A stretch of 64,000 nt of DNA from Amphimedon queenslandica (lineage: Eukaryota; Porifera; Demospongiae; Haplosclerida; Niphatidae). The notes beneath the pieces were generated by a model. The model ran no database searches. It worked only from the letters and a program-made list of their open reading frames with translations, and was not told the origin of the DNA. The first letter of the stretch is position 1; each line of letters opens with the position of its first letter. Position numbers and translations under genes: made by a program. Below, piece by piece: positions 22,086 through 32,602 of this stretch. The stretch lies in assembly GCF_000090795.2 (NCBI RefSeq), contig NW_003546252.1, positions 435,227 through 499,226 of the forward strand, read 5' to 3'.

Positions 22086-24790
22086 TTATAAAAAAACAAA
22101 CAATATGACTCTTCAATATTTTGCTAATTTAATTTTTTTTAATATTTTTAATTTTTAATAATGGCTATTTAAATCTAGTCTAGAGCAGCAGTCATTGCCT
22201 GCCTATTCAGCTGTTACAACTAATGAGCCATCAGCGAGCACATCTGACTGAATTGAGCTCTGAGTTTAAATGAGATGCTTAAAAAAATAATCAAAAATAA
22301 AGATTGGATATTTGAGATCAATTTCTACTATTATTGGTTCAGGTTAGAGACTTAGAGTAGTTTTATTAATTACATAATTAATTAAAGCTGACAAAAATGC
22401 TGAGTTTTTTCTCCTGTCCATGCTTGTAAATTGCATATCTTTTGTGCTGAATGTGGTGGGTGCAGAGATAATATTTGACATAGTGAAGGCCATGCAGTAA
22501 CCAATTGTAAGTGGCAGCAGTTTGTTTCTATGGCTTCATGTGTATGTTCACACTTTAGGGTTAATAGTATATACTCTTCATAGTAGCATAGTGTCTATTG
22601 TACTGGATCATTGTCATCATTTTAGACTGATGATGGCCTCCAATTGCTACTTTCCTTTGGTATAATCATTATTATTATTAGTAATAGTAGTGTGTTGATG
22701 TACATCCTTTCACTCTTTTCTAATTCCTCTTCTTTTCGAGTGGATGATAATTAATACATGCATGATACTTGAATAAACAAAATAATAAAAGTCCATAAAT
22801 TAATGATAGCAAAACAAAGAACTATAATTATGACAAGTTCTGATGGAATCATCTTCCCCATCTTCTTCAAAAGAAGTATGCCACTCCATGTCATTCATAA
22901 AGTCAGTACAAAGCTATAAATGTAAATTAGAGTGAGAGATTGCAACTAAAGTACATGTATTATGTATCAGAAAAATTAGTAAAATGGCACAAATTCTCTC
23001 CAGGCAAAATTTGGCCATTGTACAGGGACTTTGGACCGATTTTGGAACAACTTTAAAAGTTTGTAAAAAATTCAACTTTGATCAGGATTCAGTCAAACTT
23101 TCTACAAATTGTAAGTACATGCATATGCATCAGAAAATGTAGTTTAAAATGCAATTTTTTTTTTATTTTTGATGAAATTTGGTCAATGACCTTGTACAAA
23201 GCTTAATCCCGATTTCAGAGCAACTTTAAAAGTTCATAAAAAAATTCAACCCCATGTCTGCTACATATTACCTCTTCCATCTTCTCAAGAAGGTAATACT
23301 ACATTGAATCATTTTCATGCAGTCAGTGGATCTCTCTCTCCTGGATCAGTCAGAGGTTAAAGGGGAGAGGAGGATCGTGTGCTGTTAGTTCGGTTGTGTT
23401 CCGACACAGAACATCATAATGATCAGGAGGAGAATCACCACTGAGAAGAAAATAAAAAACACTATTTAAATCTCATAGTTAAATTATCAACCCTATAAGT
23501 ATCACTTCTGATTAGGTTAAAAGCTAGATACAGAGTATTATTACTATATTTTATGCTCATACCCTTTTGTATAGAAATGAGCTTTGTAGTGCTTCCATCT
23601 TAAGGGCCTATACTGGGATCAGTATTTTCAGGGAAGTATGGTATTATTGTTCTTTCAGTCTACATTGCATGAAAAGAAGAGGACATTATAGATTTGCAGT
23701 CTCTCTCTCTCTACTCTTACTCTTGTTTATTATATAGGATAGGTGCAAGGTCAAAGCCATCCATCTTACGATCGCTCGGTATTGTAGCTCCAGCCAAATT
23801 AAAAAAGTTGGTAAAATGTCATATCCTGCAGCCAAATGGCAAGGTTGTCACTGCTTTTAATCTGACTTTGATGTTTATTAGCCTCCAGTTCTTAATGACT
23901 GAAGTTGCATTATCTGCAGTCAAATTTTTCTATATTCCAATTACCTTGAGATCTACTACTGTCATGATTATGGATTATTTCAGAGCACATATTGTATTGG
24001 GACTGATACATGTACTACTTGTCCTGATTAGATGTCTTTATTGTAGACTGCCCACAATAGCAAGTTTGGCTGTAGTCTCATGTGCCATCTGACTAGTAGA
24101 CTGTAGGCTGGGGAATGGTCTGGCTAGTGAGACTAGCTGTCTAGAACTACCATCTAGTTGCATTTCATTTGCCACATATAAGTTACTCTTATAATCAATG
24201 ACTATTTAGTCTTTTGTCGTTATAGCATGAATATGACCAACCTATATATTCATTAGCATAATATTAGTTTATTTTGCTAAAATGAAAACAAGCAATCAGA
24301 GTAAATTGTTTTTGTAATACTTGCAAAATAAATTTAACAATCTATAATTATATTTAGATTGGAAAATTTCATCAAGTACGTAACATTCATCCATCCCACT
24401 ACACACTATAGGCTGGGCTTCTGAAGATCAAGTTTAATTTTTTTCTAATCCATCTTGTAACTATGAAAAGTGCTGTAAGTTTGATAAAAAATTGAAACTT
24501 TTATTTAATTTAAAAAATTTTTTACACAAAGTTGAGCATGACAAAAATTTTCACTTTTTTATTATAAAGACATATTTTGGTCAAATTCCAATCATTTAAG
24601 TACTTAATTGGTATATCTGGCTTTCAACTGCATGAATAAAGTGAAACAAATTGACTTGGATTATGTATGACTATTATGCTTGTAATGTTATAAGTTCTGA
24701 TACTATAACTATACAATGACCATAATGTGTCGCAACTCACAGCTGAGTGACATTATAACAGGATGTGCATGACAGGAAGTATTATGTACT

Positions 24791-24798
24791 TTATAAGG
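24791..24798 (+). promoter_or_regulatory. TATA box of the first collagen-C4-domain gene
   Basis: TTATAAGG about 55-60 bp before the start codon at 24852, a normal TATA distance if the 5' leader is about 30 nt. No other element was recognised. Confidence 0.4.
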
Positions 24799-24851
24799 AA
24801 GAAATTTTTTACACATACATCATTGGTTACCTTTAATTCACATTGCATGCA

Positions 24852-25705
24852 ATGGATTTCCTAAGGTCTATTCTACTTTCTTGCTTCCTGGTAATGTTAA
24901 TAAAATGCAATTATTGCTCTTCTGACTCAGGTAAATCAATCTTACATTTTAAAACTATGAATTACTATAAATAATATTTATTTTAGTTTCAACAAACCTT
25001 GGGCAAGATATATCTTTTGTGTCTTGTAAGGTTATACCTAAACCAAATATCATACTTAATTGTGATGCCTTTGATTGATATTTAGATCAAACAGATAAAA
25101 ATCAAAGTGTTACAATCAAAATCCCACGAGGACCTACTCAAGGAGGTGGAGTGACATACATCAGATGGGGAAGGTCATGCTGTCCTTCACCAGCAAGATC
25201 AATTTATGTGGGCTACGTAGCTGGCCCATTTTATAATGAGTGGGGATCTGCTGCTAGTCGTCTTTGTTTGCCTACCGAACCACAATACCCGAGTAATGAA
25301 AAAATAGATCCTGCATGGGCCGTATCTTATCTAGACGGGGCAGAATATGAAACACATGCTCCAGGCAAAGCTATATTTAGAAAAGATTTGCAAAACAAAA
25401 ATGTTCCTTGTGCAGTTTGTTTTGCACCTCAAAAAACAGCTAAGCTTATGATACCAGCTAAAATATCTTGTCCAGAATCGTGGACTAGAGAATACTATGG
25501 ATATCTAATGACATCATTCCGTGACCATGTCAACAATCAATACTATGAGTGTGTTGATGTTGATGCTATTGGCATTGATAATACAACACCTAATCATGAC
25601 GGTACTTTGTTCTACTTTACTGAAGCAAGGTGTGAAAATCATGGGCTTCCATGTGGTCCATATGTTAATCAGCAGGCTCTCACTTGTGCTGTGTGTACTA
25701 AGTGA
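24852..25705 (+). CDS. Secreted short-chain collagen C4-type domain protein 1
   Basis: Three exons, 24852-24930, 24987-25025 and 25086-25705, encode 245 residues in phase. The first exon begins MDFLRSILLSCFLVMLIK, a signal peptide. The rest matches the noncollagenous C-terminal domain of sponge short-chain (spongin) collagen C4: Y.RWGR.CCPS, LCLPTEPQY, NVPCAVCFA, SWTREYYGYL, then GLPCGPY and a terminal C.VCTK. No Gly-X-Y collagen repeats precede the domain. The paired cysteines suggest disulfide bonds in a secreted matrix or lectin-like protein; function is unproven. It is followed by two paralogues in the same direction, which points to tandem duplication. It has one intron more than they have. 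Confidence 0.88.
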
Positions 25706-26015
25706 ATAACATTTCTACATGAAACATTTTGATAATAGCCAAGATAGTTAAAATATTTTTCAGTAGATTTTTGCAAATAATTATTTAATAATTACATTAT
25801 TTAACAATAGAAATGAAAGTGAATGTGCATGAATAATAAACTAAGCTTGGTTAAAATTATTTGGAGCATAGATTTAATCTTATGCAGCAAAATATTGAAA
25901 TGTTAATATTTATGCCAACAATCATGCATCCATGCATGCACATCCTAATATATACATGAGTGTGCATGTGACTATATTTTACATAATATCAACAGTATTA
26001 AAAAACCCTCACTAA

Positions 26016-26072
26016 TATGATGACTCAATACTCAATATCAAGATTATATACTCTTGATATTGAGTCATCATA
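26016..26072. repeat. Hairpin between the first two collagen-C4-domain genes
   Basis: CTCAATATCAAGA and TCTTGATATTGAG are perfect arms around an 8-base loop, and the sequence outside continues to pair (TATGATGACT with AGTCATCATA) after a small bulge. It may act as an RNA stem at a 3' end, or be a tiny transposon. Confidence 0.5.
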
Positions 26073-26108
26073 ATTAGCCAAAGGAAGGAAGTAATTACAT
26101 GGCATAAA

Positions 26109-26115
26109 TATAAAG
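26109..26115 (+). promoter_or_regulatory. TATA box of the second collagen-C4-domain gene
   Basis: ATATAAAG lies about 30 bp before the start codon at 26142, so the 5' leader would be very short, or the next ATG (MCTK, six codons in) is used. Confidence 0.4.
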
Positions 26116-26141
26116 CACTTTCTTATTCTCAAGCAATACAC

Positions 26142-26890
26142 ATGAGTTTAAGCACTAAAATGTGTACCAAGGCTCTCCTTTTAGTATGTGTCTTTGTCAT
26201 CACATTTAACAATGCTAGCAGCACTCTATCAGGTATTTTTCATTAATTTACACTTATATTAATTATATGATTGCAGTTGCAGAAACTGCTAAAGACACTC
26301 GAAGCATTACTATTACAATCCCACGTCATGTTTCAATGGAAGGTAGGGGTGTTAGCTTCACTCGATGGGGAAAGGCTTGCTGCCCGTCTGGCAGCAACCT
26401 AGTATATTCTGGATATGCTGCAGGTGGATTCTTTAATCAGAAAGGAAATGGTGCTAACTACCTCTGCATGCCTACAGATCCTGAATATCTGAGTTCCGCT
26501 GCACCTAGAACTAGATCTCTTTTGTATGGTGCTGAATACCAGCCATATGATTCAAAAATTTTTGCCACAAATGTTCATGATTACAATGTACCATGTGTAG
26601 TGTGCAATGCTCCAACCAAGTCTACTGCACTTATGATTCCTACAATGGTTAATTGTCCAGCAGGTTGGAATCGTGAATACTATGGGTATTTGACAGCAGA
26701 AAAATATAATCATCAGAGAAATGTTGCTTATGAATGCCTTGATTTTGATCCTGATGGCATCCCTGGGACATCACAAGATACTAATGGTGCTTTGTTCTAC
26801 TTTGTAGCTTTGAGACAATGCAATAGGGGACTACCATGTGGTCCTTACCAGGCAGGAAAAGCTGTTTCGTGTGTAATTTGTACAAAATGA
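26142..26890 (+). CDS. Secreted short-chain collagen C4-type domain protein 2
   Basis: Two exons, 26142-26232 and 26277-26890, encode 234 residues. A signal peptide (core KALLLVCVFVITF) is followed by a short linker with alternating Ile and Thr (SITITIP) and the same domain as its neighbours: FTRWGKACCPS, GYAAGG, NYLCMPTDPEYL, NVPCVVCNA, WNREYYGYL, GLPCGPY and a closing CVICTK. The start could also be the second Met seven codons on. Like its neighbours it has no collagen helix, so it is a stand-alone C-terminal domain. Similar free domains occur widely in sponges. Confidence 0.88.
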
Positions 26891-27390
26891 TACAGAAACT
26901 ATAAACTAATATTAGATCATAGGAATTTTTGTTAGACACTCAGATATTATCATATTTCTTAGAACAATAATCTGCAATTAGATTGGTTTATTAAAAAATA
27001 TAATTATAAATAATTATTAAAAGTTTTGTAACATCAGCTGTGGTTGTAACAATGGTGAACTTGGCATGTATAAATTAATTAATGAATCAAAACCACTGAA
27101 ATAACATGAATTAGCTAACGAGAAATTAAAACAACAAACAAGGTAGGTAATTGCTTATAAATTAGAGCATTAACTTGATAATCAATATCAATTAGACTGC
27201 ATGGGTTGTGTTTATTTATAGATTGTGTATAATTTACATTACAAAAAATTACAAAAGCAAGTATATCTAATTTGATTTAAATTAAACTGTAATGATTTTT
27301 ATATGCAAGGTGATTCAGGAAATCGTAGCTAGCTGTACATAAAAAGAAGTTACTAGTGTTAATATACATCTTTTCCCACATAAAGTTAAA

Positions 27391-28108
27391 ATGGGAAGAC
27401 TAGTGTTCCTTTTCATCTTTGTATGCTTTACGAAGAACATATTGCAAGGTAGCTAGCTAATTGACAGTTCTTTTATAAATACTTAATGCAGGTAGAGCTC
27501 AAGGTATAACTAAAGCAAAAGACATCACAGTTGTTGTCCCACCTGAAGAAGAGAATGATGCTGAAGCTGGTGCTGTGTATGTCAGATGGGGTAAACTCAC
27601 CTGCCCATCAAATGGAGCTGTGATGCTTTATAATGGATATGCTGCAGGTGGGCCTCATAATCGACCAGGCAATGGTGCAAACTATCTTTGTGCACCGAAA
27701 GATCCACAATATCTGAATGATACAAAAATCTCTGTCACATCATACTTATATGGATCTGAGTTTATGACAAACAATCAAGTATTTACTGGTGCTACAAACC
27801 TTAAAAATGTTCCATGTGCAGTCTGTCATTCACAGAGGAGATCATCTTTAGTCATGGTCCCAGGCAAAACTTCATGTCATGAGGATTGGACAAGAGAGTA
27901 CTATGGTTACTTGATGACAAGCCCTTCTGGCTATGTTCAAAATATGAAGTATGAATGTGTTGATTCGCTTCCAGATACCATTCCTGGTACTCAGAGTGAT
28001 GCAACCGGAGCAATTTTCAGTTTTGTTGTAGTTGTTTGCGGTAACGGGCTGCCTTGTGGGCCCTATGATGGATCAAAGGCAGTTACTTGCTCAGTATGTA
28101 CCAAGTGA
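27391..28108 (+). CDS. Secreted short-chain collagen C4-type domain protein 3
   Basis: Two exons, 27391-27448 and 27492-28108, encode 224 residues. The first exon is a signal peptide (MGRLVFLFIFVCF). After an acidic linker (PPEEENDAEAGA) comes the conserved domain: YVRWGKLTCPS, GYAAGG, NYLCAPKDPQYL, NVPCAVCH, DWTREYYGYL, GLPCGPY and the terminal CSVCTK. The single intron is at the same place and phase (phase 1 after the signal peptide) as in the second gene. That placement supports duplication of an already split ancestor. Confidence 0.88.
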
Positions 28109-28700
28109 TCATGTAGCATTAAAGTTACTTAACACTTTAGGTTTAGTATAATTACTGATTAGTTTCATTTATATTGTTTGGTGAATCAAGTCATAATGAA
28201 TGCTTAGAGAGTTAATTTAATAAAATAAATTTATCAAGGAACCCTGTGATACCCATTATAAGGCCTGCATCATGTAAATGGCTGACTATTCATTCACTGT
28301 GCAAAACTGAGTCTAAATTTAACTAAAGAAAGAATTAGTGAGCCTCACAACATACTTGCCTTCTTATAATAGTCCATCAGACTGACAGATGCATAGAATT
28401 ATAAAATCCATGATAAAATCCATCTCATTTAATTGCCAACATATGACTTGAGAAGCATAGTAGCTAATCATTGTAACTAATTCTGCATGTTGCCACTTAC
28501 AAAACTTTGCAATACCTACGTGAGAGCAATGCAAAATAAGTGTTAACCAACCATTTACTGAGGCTATAATCAGGATGCCATAAGTTAATTTAAACATCAC
28601 ACTTAGATGTGATTTAATGTCAACTTTTCTCCAAAGCTTACAGTATTAGTCTCGTGGGCCAACTCCTGATTGGGGGAGGAGAGGAGTACAAGCAAAATTT
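28109..28700. other. Intergenic, nothing recognised
   Basis: AT-rich sequence with an AATAAA-like site (aataaaataaa at about 28220) that may polyadenylate the third collagen-C4-domain transcript. No gene seen. Confidence 0.4.
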
Positions 28701-28708
28701 GACATGTA

Positions 28709-29920
28709 TACATGTCAACTTCTGCTTGTTCTCAAAGCTCATTCGTATAGGCCAGGACAATCAGATTGTACCATGTAATATTCATCACTACAATCGTCAT
28801 TACTATTATATGACTATTACATAAAGAAAATGATGGACCACCTTGATGACAAAGCTCTGGAACTTTGTAATCATGATGCTACCTTATCTTGTGGTTATCC
28901 ATTATTGTAAGATCAAGAGAAGCAGGCTGTTCTTTTCTTCTGTAAAGGAAAGGACATTTTTGCCTGCCTTCCTATAGGGTTTAAGAGGAGTGACTGTTTC
29001 GTCATCCTACCTCTAAGGTGTTTGATTCCTTGAGGAAGGAAACTCCTGGTCACAGCATTGTAATTGTAATATTTCCATTAAACAGTTTAATGAAAGATCA
29101 AGTGAGGAGTTGCCAGGAACAAAATGTAGGAGCAGCATGCACCAGTGACACATACATGTATGACAAGTCGAGTGAGGAGGAGGCAATGAAGGGGGGACGG
29201 AGGCTTTCAAATAGTCTACATCAGTCCAGAGATGATATTGGGTAGAAAGAAATGGCATTCTATTCTGGACACAAATTAACACGTCTATCTCCTAAGAGAG
29301 TAAGTTTATGTTGTATATTTGCCTAGTCTCAAAACCAATAAAATAAAAACAGTTACAAACAATAAGAAAACAGAGACAGACAGAAGGACATACACAATAA
29401 AAATAAAGAAGAGTAGGAATGAACAAAGAAGGATAACACACACTGTAGGAATAAAGGAAGAAAGAGAATAAGAAATTCACAACTGATAACTATACAAAGA
29501 AGCATATAATATAGAATCAAGCAATATAGAATCAAACAATAAGAAATGAATGAACAATGTAGCTCACGCTACCAATGGAACTGAAGTACTATCCAATGGA
29601 ACTGAAGTACTATCCAATGTACAAATTGTAGAAGAACTGAAGAGAACTTGAGAGAACGAACGAGTGAAGACTACAACTGAAGAATTAGATGATTGCAGGA
29701 TTATTTATATGGAGGATGTGTGGTTATTATAGTTAATTATATTATAGTTAATAAAAGAGACTAGGCAGTTACCACAGTTTAGCACAGCCAATGTAGGCAT
29801 TCCATCTTACTCAGTTACGTTGTATCATGTGTAACTGGACATAACCGTTGTTCACATGGCTTCCATTGCACGTCCACATGACTTCCACATTCCAGGAGAA
29901 CAAGCAGAAGTCAACATGTA
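28709..29920 (+). pseudogene. RecQ-like helicase fragment between inverted repeats
   Basis: Frames between 28830 and 29150 read EKQAVLFFCKGKDIFACLP and, in another frame, SIVIVIFPLNSLMKDQV. These match the start of a RecQ-family helicase: the Q-motif-side segment ending in a Walker A-like LP.G..(R/K)S, and motif Ia (SPL..LMKDQV). The piece is broken by stop codons and a change of frame and has no later helicase motifs. It is flanked by inverted 25-bp sequences (28709-28733 and 29896-29920, 23 of 25 matching), so it may have been carried by a mobile element. A duplicated phrase caatggaactgaagtacta lies near 29575. Confidence 0.55.
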
Positions 29921-30213
29921 TGCCAGAATTCTCTCTTCTCTCAGCTCATGAGACTATACAGAATGCAGTGCACAATAATTTTTATAAATGTAGGCACGAC
30001 ACAAAACAAAAAGATAGGATAGAGTCCATGTGACCATAATAAGGCAATTATGACAAACTCTTGGCAAAAATGTCTACTCTAAGAGCAAAATGATAAAGTA
30101 TTTAATATTTTCTTGTACATGTATGTTTTGCATTATGGTAAACTATATACAACTGACCAATAATAAATAATTATCCACTCTTGCTGGCCATAAATAATAG
30201 CTGTGATATCACT

Positions 30214-30473
30214 CAGAAAAAATATGGAATTAGTTGAATATGGAATTAGTTGAATCGCTCCTGCAGAATCCTTATCAGCAACAATCTTAATACTGATTGA
30301 TTTATTTAAATGCAAAATTTATGTGCAGCATTTTGCATATACTGATGTAACATCAGTATATGCATATCAAAATGCTGCACATAAATTTTGCATTTAAATA
30401 AATCAATCAGTATTAGGTTTGATGTTGACAAGGATTCTGCATGAGTAATTCAACTAATTCCATATTTTTTCTG
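30214..30473. repeat. Long near-perfect palindrome of 260 bp
   Basis: The two halves are inverted copies centred near 30345 (ctgatgt/acatcag), with arms of about 125 bp and few mismatches. The left arm carries a 16-bp tandem duplication (atggaattagttgaat). It resembles a fold-back MITE with no spacer. Confidence 0.85.
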
Positions 30474-30873
30474 AAAAAAGTTTTATTGTACCTTCAGTAC
30501 TGAGCTGGAAAGGAGTTATATATAATTTAGAAACATTTGAAATTTGGTGAATTGACATGTCATTAAGTACACTCAGAATAAAACATGCAATATTTCTAGC
30601 TGTGAAGTATTTTCATTTTCTTATAATAAATTATAATTAGTGTACCTTTGCAAAAAAAGAATTCGACAAATGCCCCAGGTCTGGCAAGCCAGACTAGCCC
30701 CACCTGCCTTCTCAAAGCTAGCCCTACATAATAAAAATAAAAGAAAGTGGAGAGCAAGAGCTTAACCTGCTATAACTTCTTAATCATGTCCTAGAAAGGA
30801 CAGTAGGATGAACCAAAATAATACGAACCTACGAGGGTGTGGTCACATCGTCTAGCCACGCCCAAAGATACCC

Positions 30874-30887
30874 GTTGACATAGCAAC
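30874..30887 (+). promoter_or_regulatory. RFX X-box-like site upstream of CFAP119
   Basis: GTTGACATAGCAAC differs from the ideal RFX palindrome GTTGCCATGGCAAC at two positions and keeps both half-sites with the 2-bp spacer. It lies 28 bp before the start codon. X-boxes in proximal promoters are typical of ciliary genes, and the gene is a ciliary one. Confidence 0.6.
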
Positions 30888-30915
30888 TAAGCAAGTGAAG
30901 TCAAAGGCTCAAATA

Positions 30916-32282
30916 ATGTCCACTTTGTTTACTCCTCGCATATGTACATGGGAAGATCTGGACTATACAAATGCGGAGAAACTGTTAGATGCAAAGACAA
31001 CCAATGGAACCATATACAATCATACAGGGGGCCTTCTATATAACTTACTGGGAACAGAAGGAGAAATGAGGATCAAAATCACAACAGATCTTTTCTACAA
31101 TCTGATTCTGTTCTGTAGAAAGAACAAATTCAGTCCAGAACAGCTCACTGCCCTCTTTACTATATTAAAAACACTACATCTACTCTGTATCTCAACACCA
31201 TACAACAACATTGAGGAGTGTCATCAACTGATGAAAGATTTCATCATAAAGCACAGTGTCTTCAGGCCACCATACAGTATATGCTTATTTAGTCTTCACC
31301 AAGTGAAGCTTACAACAGAGTACTTGCTAGAGACATACTTTAAACACTACAAGATGTACAAATATGCATTCACCAAACGCGTCCTCCTTGATTTAAGTAT
31401 ATCTTATGATAGAGATGGAGAACAAAAGGAAGCAGAAGTGGACCCAATTTCATCACAAGAAGAGGCTGGAAAAATAAATACAGCTAAGAGTGAAGAAGAA
31501 ATTGAACAAAAAGAACAAGGTATTATTGTCAAAATAATTGTATATGTAGCCATCATAATTACTGGTACTTTGTCATAGCTGAAACAACAGAAGAGGAAGC
31601 AACTATTGTAGAAGAACCAGATGAAATTCCTGATGACTTAAAACAACTTAAAGATTTAATATCACAAACACTAACAGAACGACTTAATGAAATGAAAGTA
31701 AGTCTGGCCCCATTAATTTACATGTAAAAATAATGATACAATAACCATGCAGTAATAAGAATGGTTGGAGACTATACATGTACTTTGACTCTTCTTACAT
31801 GTGTATACAGTACTAATTGACTATAATAGCATGTTTATGCATCATATCGTAGGGCACCATTTTTTCAAGGGCTATATATTTTGCAGATTTTGTTGCTTTT
31901 CGTGTAGAAAAATTTCTCGAATTAATTTTATGGGCGTGGAAAATTCGAATTGGGGATAAAAATGGCGAAATTTAATACAGCGAATTATATATCCACTAAA
32001 TCAGTAGCCCTCGAAAAAAGGTGCCCTATGGTAGTTAGTCTAAGTGACAAAGTGGTTCCCCTTGACCACACAGGCAGAACCAGAGTTAGAGTACCTGTGT
32101 ACAAATGTACGTGTAATTATCCCATGAATGGCCATAATTGTCTTTACCAAGCACATTATAATTACTACATGTAGGTTACAGTTGAAAAAGAGCTCAGCAA
32201 GAGTGACAAAAGACTAACCGATAGACTGAATATTCTGGAGGCAGAGACTGATGGAGGAAAAGGTGGAAAGAAAAAGAAGTGA
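30916..32282 (+). CDS. CFAP119: Cilia- and flagella-associated protein 119 (CCDC189-like)
   Basis: Three exons, 30916-31519, 31579-31697 and 32175-32282, encode 276 residues with matching phases. The first exon holds the family domain: RICTWEDLDYTNAEKLLDA at the start, then HSVFRPPYSICLFSLHQ and a YFKHYKMYKYAFTKRVLLDL segment, typical of CFAP119/CCDC189, an axonemal protein. The second and third exons encode an acidic, coiled-coil-prone tail (DDLKQLKDLISQTLTERL) ending in GGKGGKKKKK. I chose the ATG at 30916 because the only in-frame codon before it in the leader is GTG. It converges tail to tail with the flippase gene, whose stop is 320 bp downstream. Confidence 0.85.
31846..32033. mobile_element. 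MITE in CFAP119 intron 2
   Basis: The left end CGTAGGGCACCATTTTTT..AAGGGCTA and right end TAGCCCT..AAAAAAGGTGCCCTA are inverted repeats bounding about 188 bp. The interior has gcgaaattt-type phrases as in the TACCGTA family, so it may be a relative. Confidence 0.6.
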
Positions 32283-32602
32283 ATTTCATAGACATGAATC
32301 AGTACACCAACACATACTCCAACACATACATTGTGTACATGTACTTGTAATTCTCACAATAAAATTTTACAATGGCCGAAAACTAATAATCCACGTACAT
32401 GCACATGTACATGTACATGTATCTCTATCCTGTAGTACATGTAGATATACAATATGTACATGTACATGTAGGTATGCACTTGGGCCAATTCTTATTGCCT
32501 CTGCGCCTACAATTAAGATTGTCTCATTGTTATTAAAAGTATATACATGTAGTAAATATTTAAAACTAAAAATAATAATTAAAAATGATAGCAATAGCAT
32601 AA

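Larger units (their letters stand above)
19376..24790. other. Intergenic region without a supported gene
   Basis: I find no gene with splice sites and family similarity. Contents seen: an (AAT)n array near 19640; TTGGTTGTTGTTTT-type repeats at 20155-20225; a fragment with TACAGCTCCAAATTTT at 20290 like that at 40990; a 23-bp triplicate at 21171-21242; a hairpin at 21621-21663; the second structured repeat at 21876-22085; and a repeated pair of similar phrases near 22990 and 23180 (aactttaaaagtt). An open frame at 23694-24092 has no recognisable features. Confidence 0.5.

Noticed and set aside
22850-23460. Possible minus-strand exons (GDSPPDHYDVLCRNTTEL and DFMNDMEWHTSFEEDGED)
   Set aside because: Each has a plausible acceptor, but the first ends in a stop and no upstream exons or start could be joined, so no gene model can be supported.
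23694-24092. 132-residue plus-strand open frame
   Set aside because: No recognisable domain and no good initiation context or neighbouring exons. Hydrophobic runs alone do not support a gene.
30895-30915. Longer N-terminus for CFAP119
   Set aside because: The extension starts with GTG, which is not a normal nuclear start. The ATG at 30916 leads directly into the family domain.
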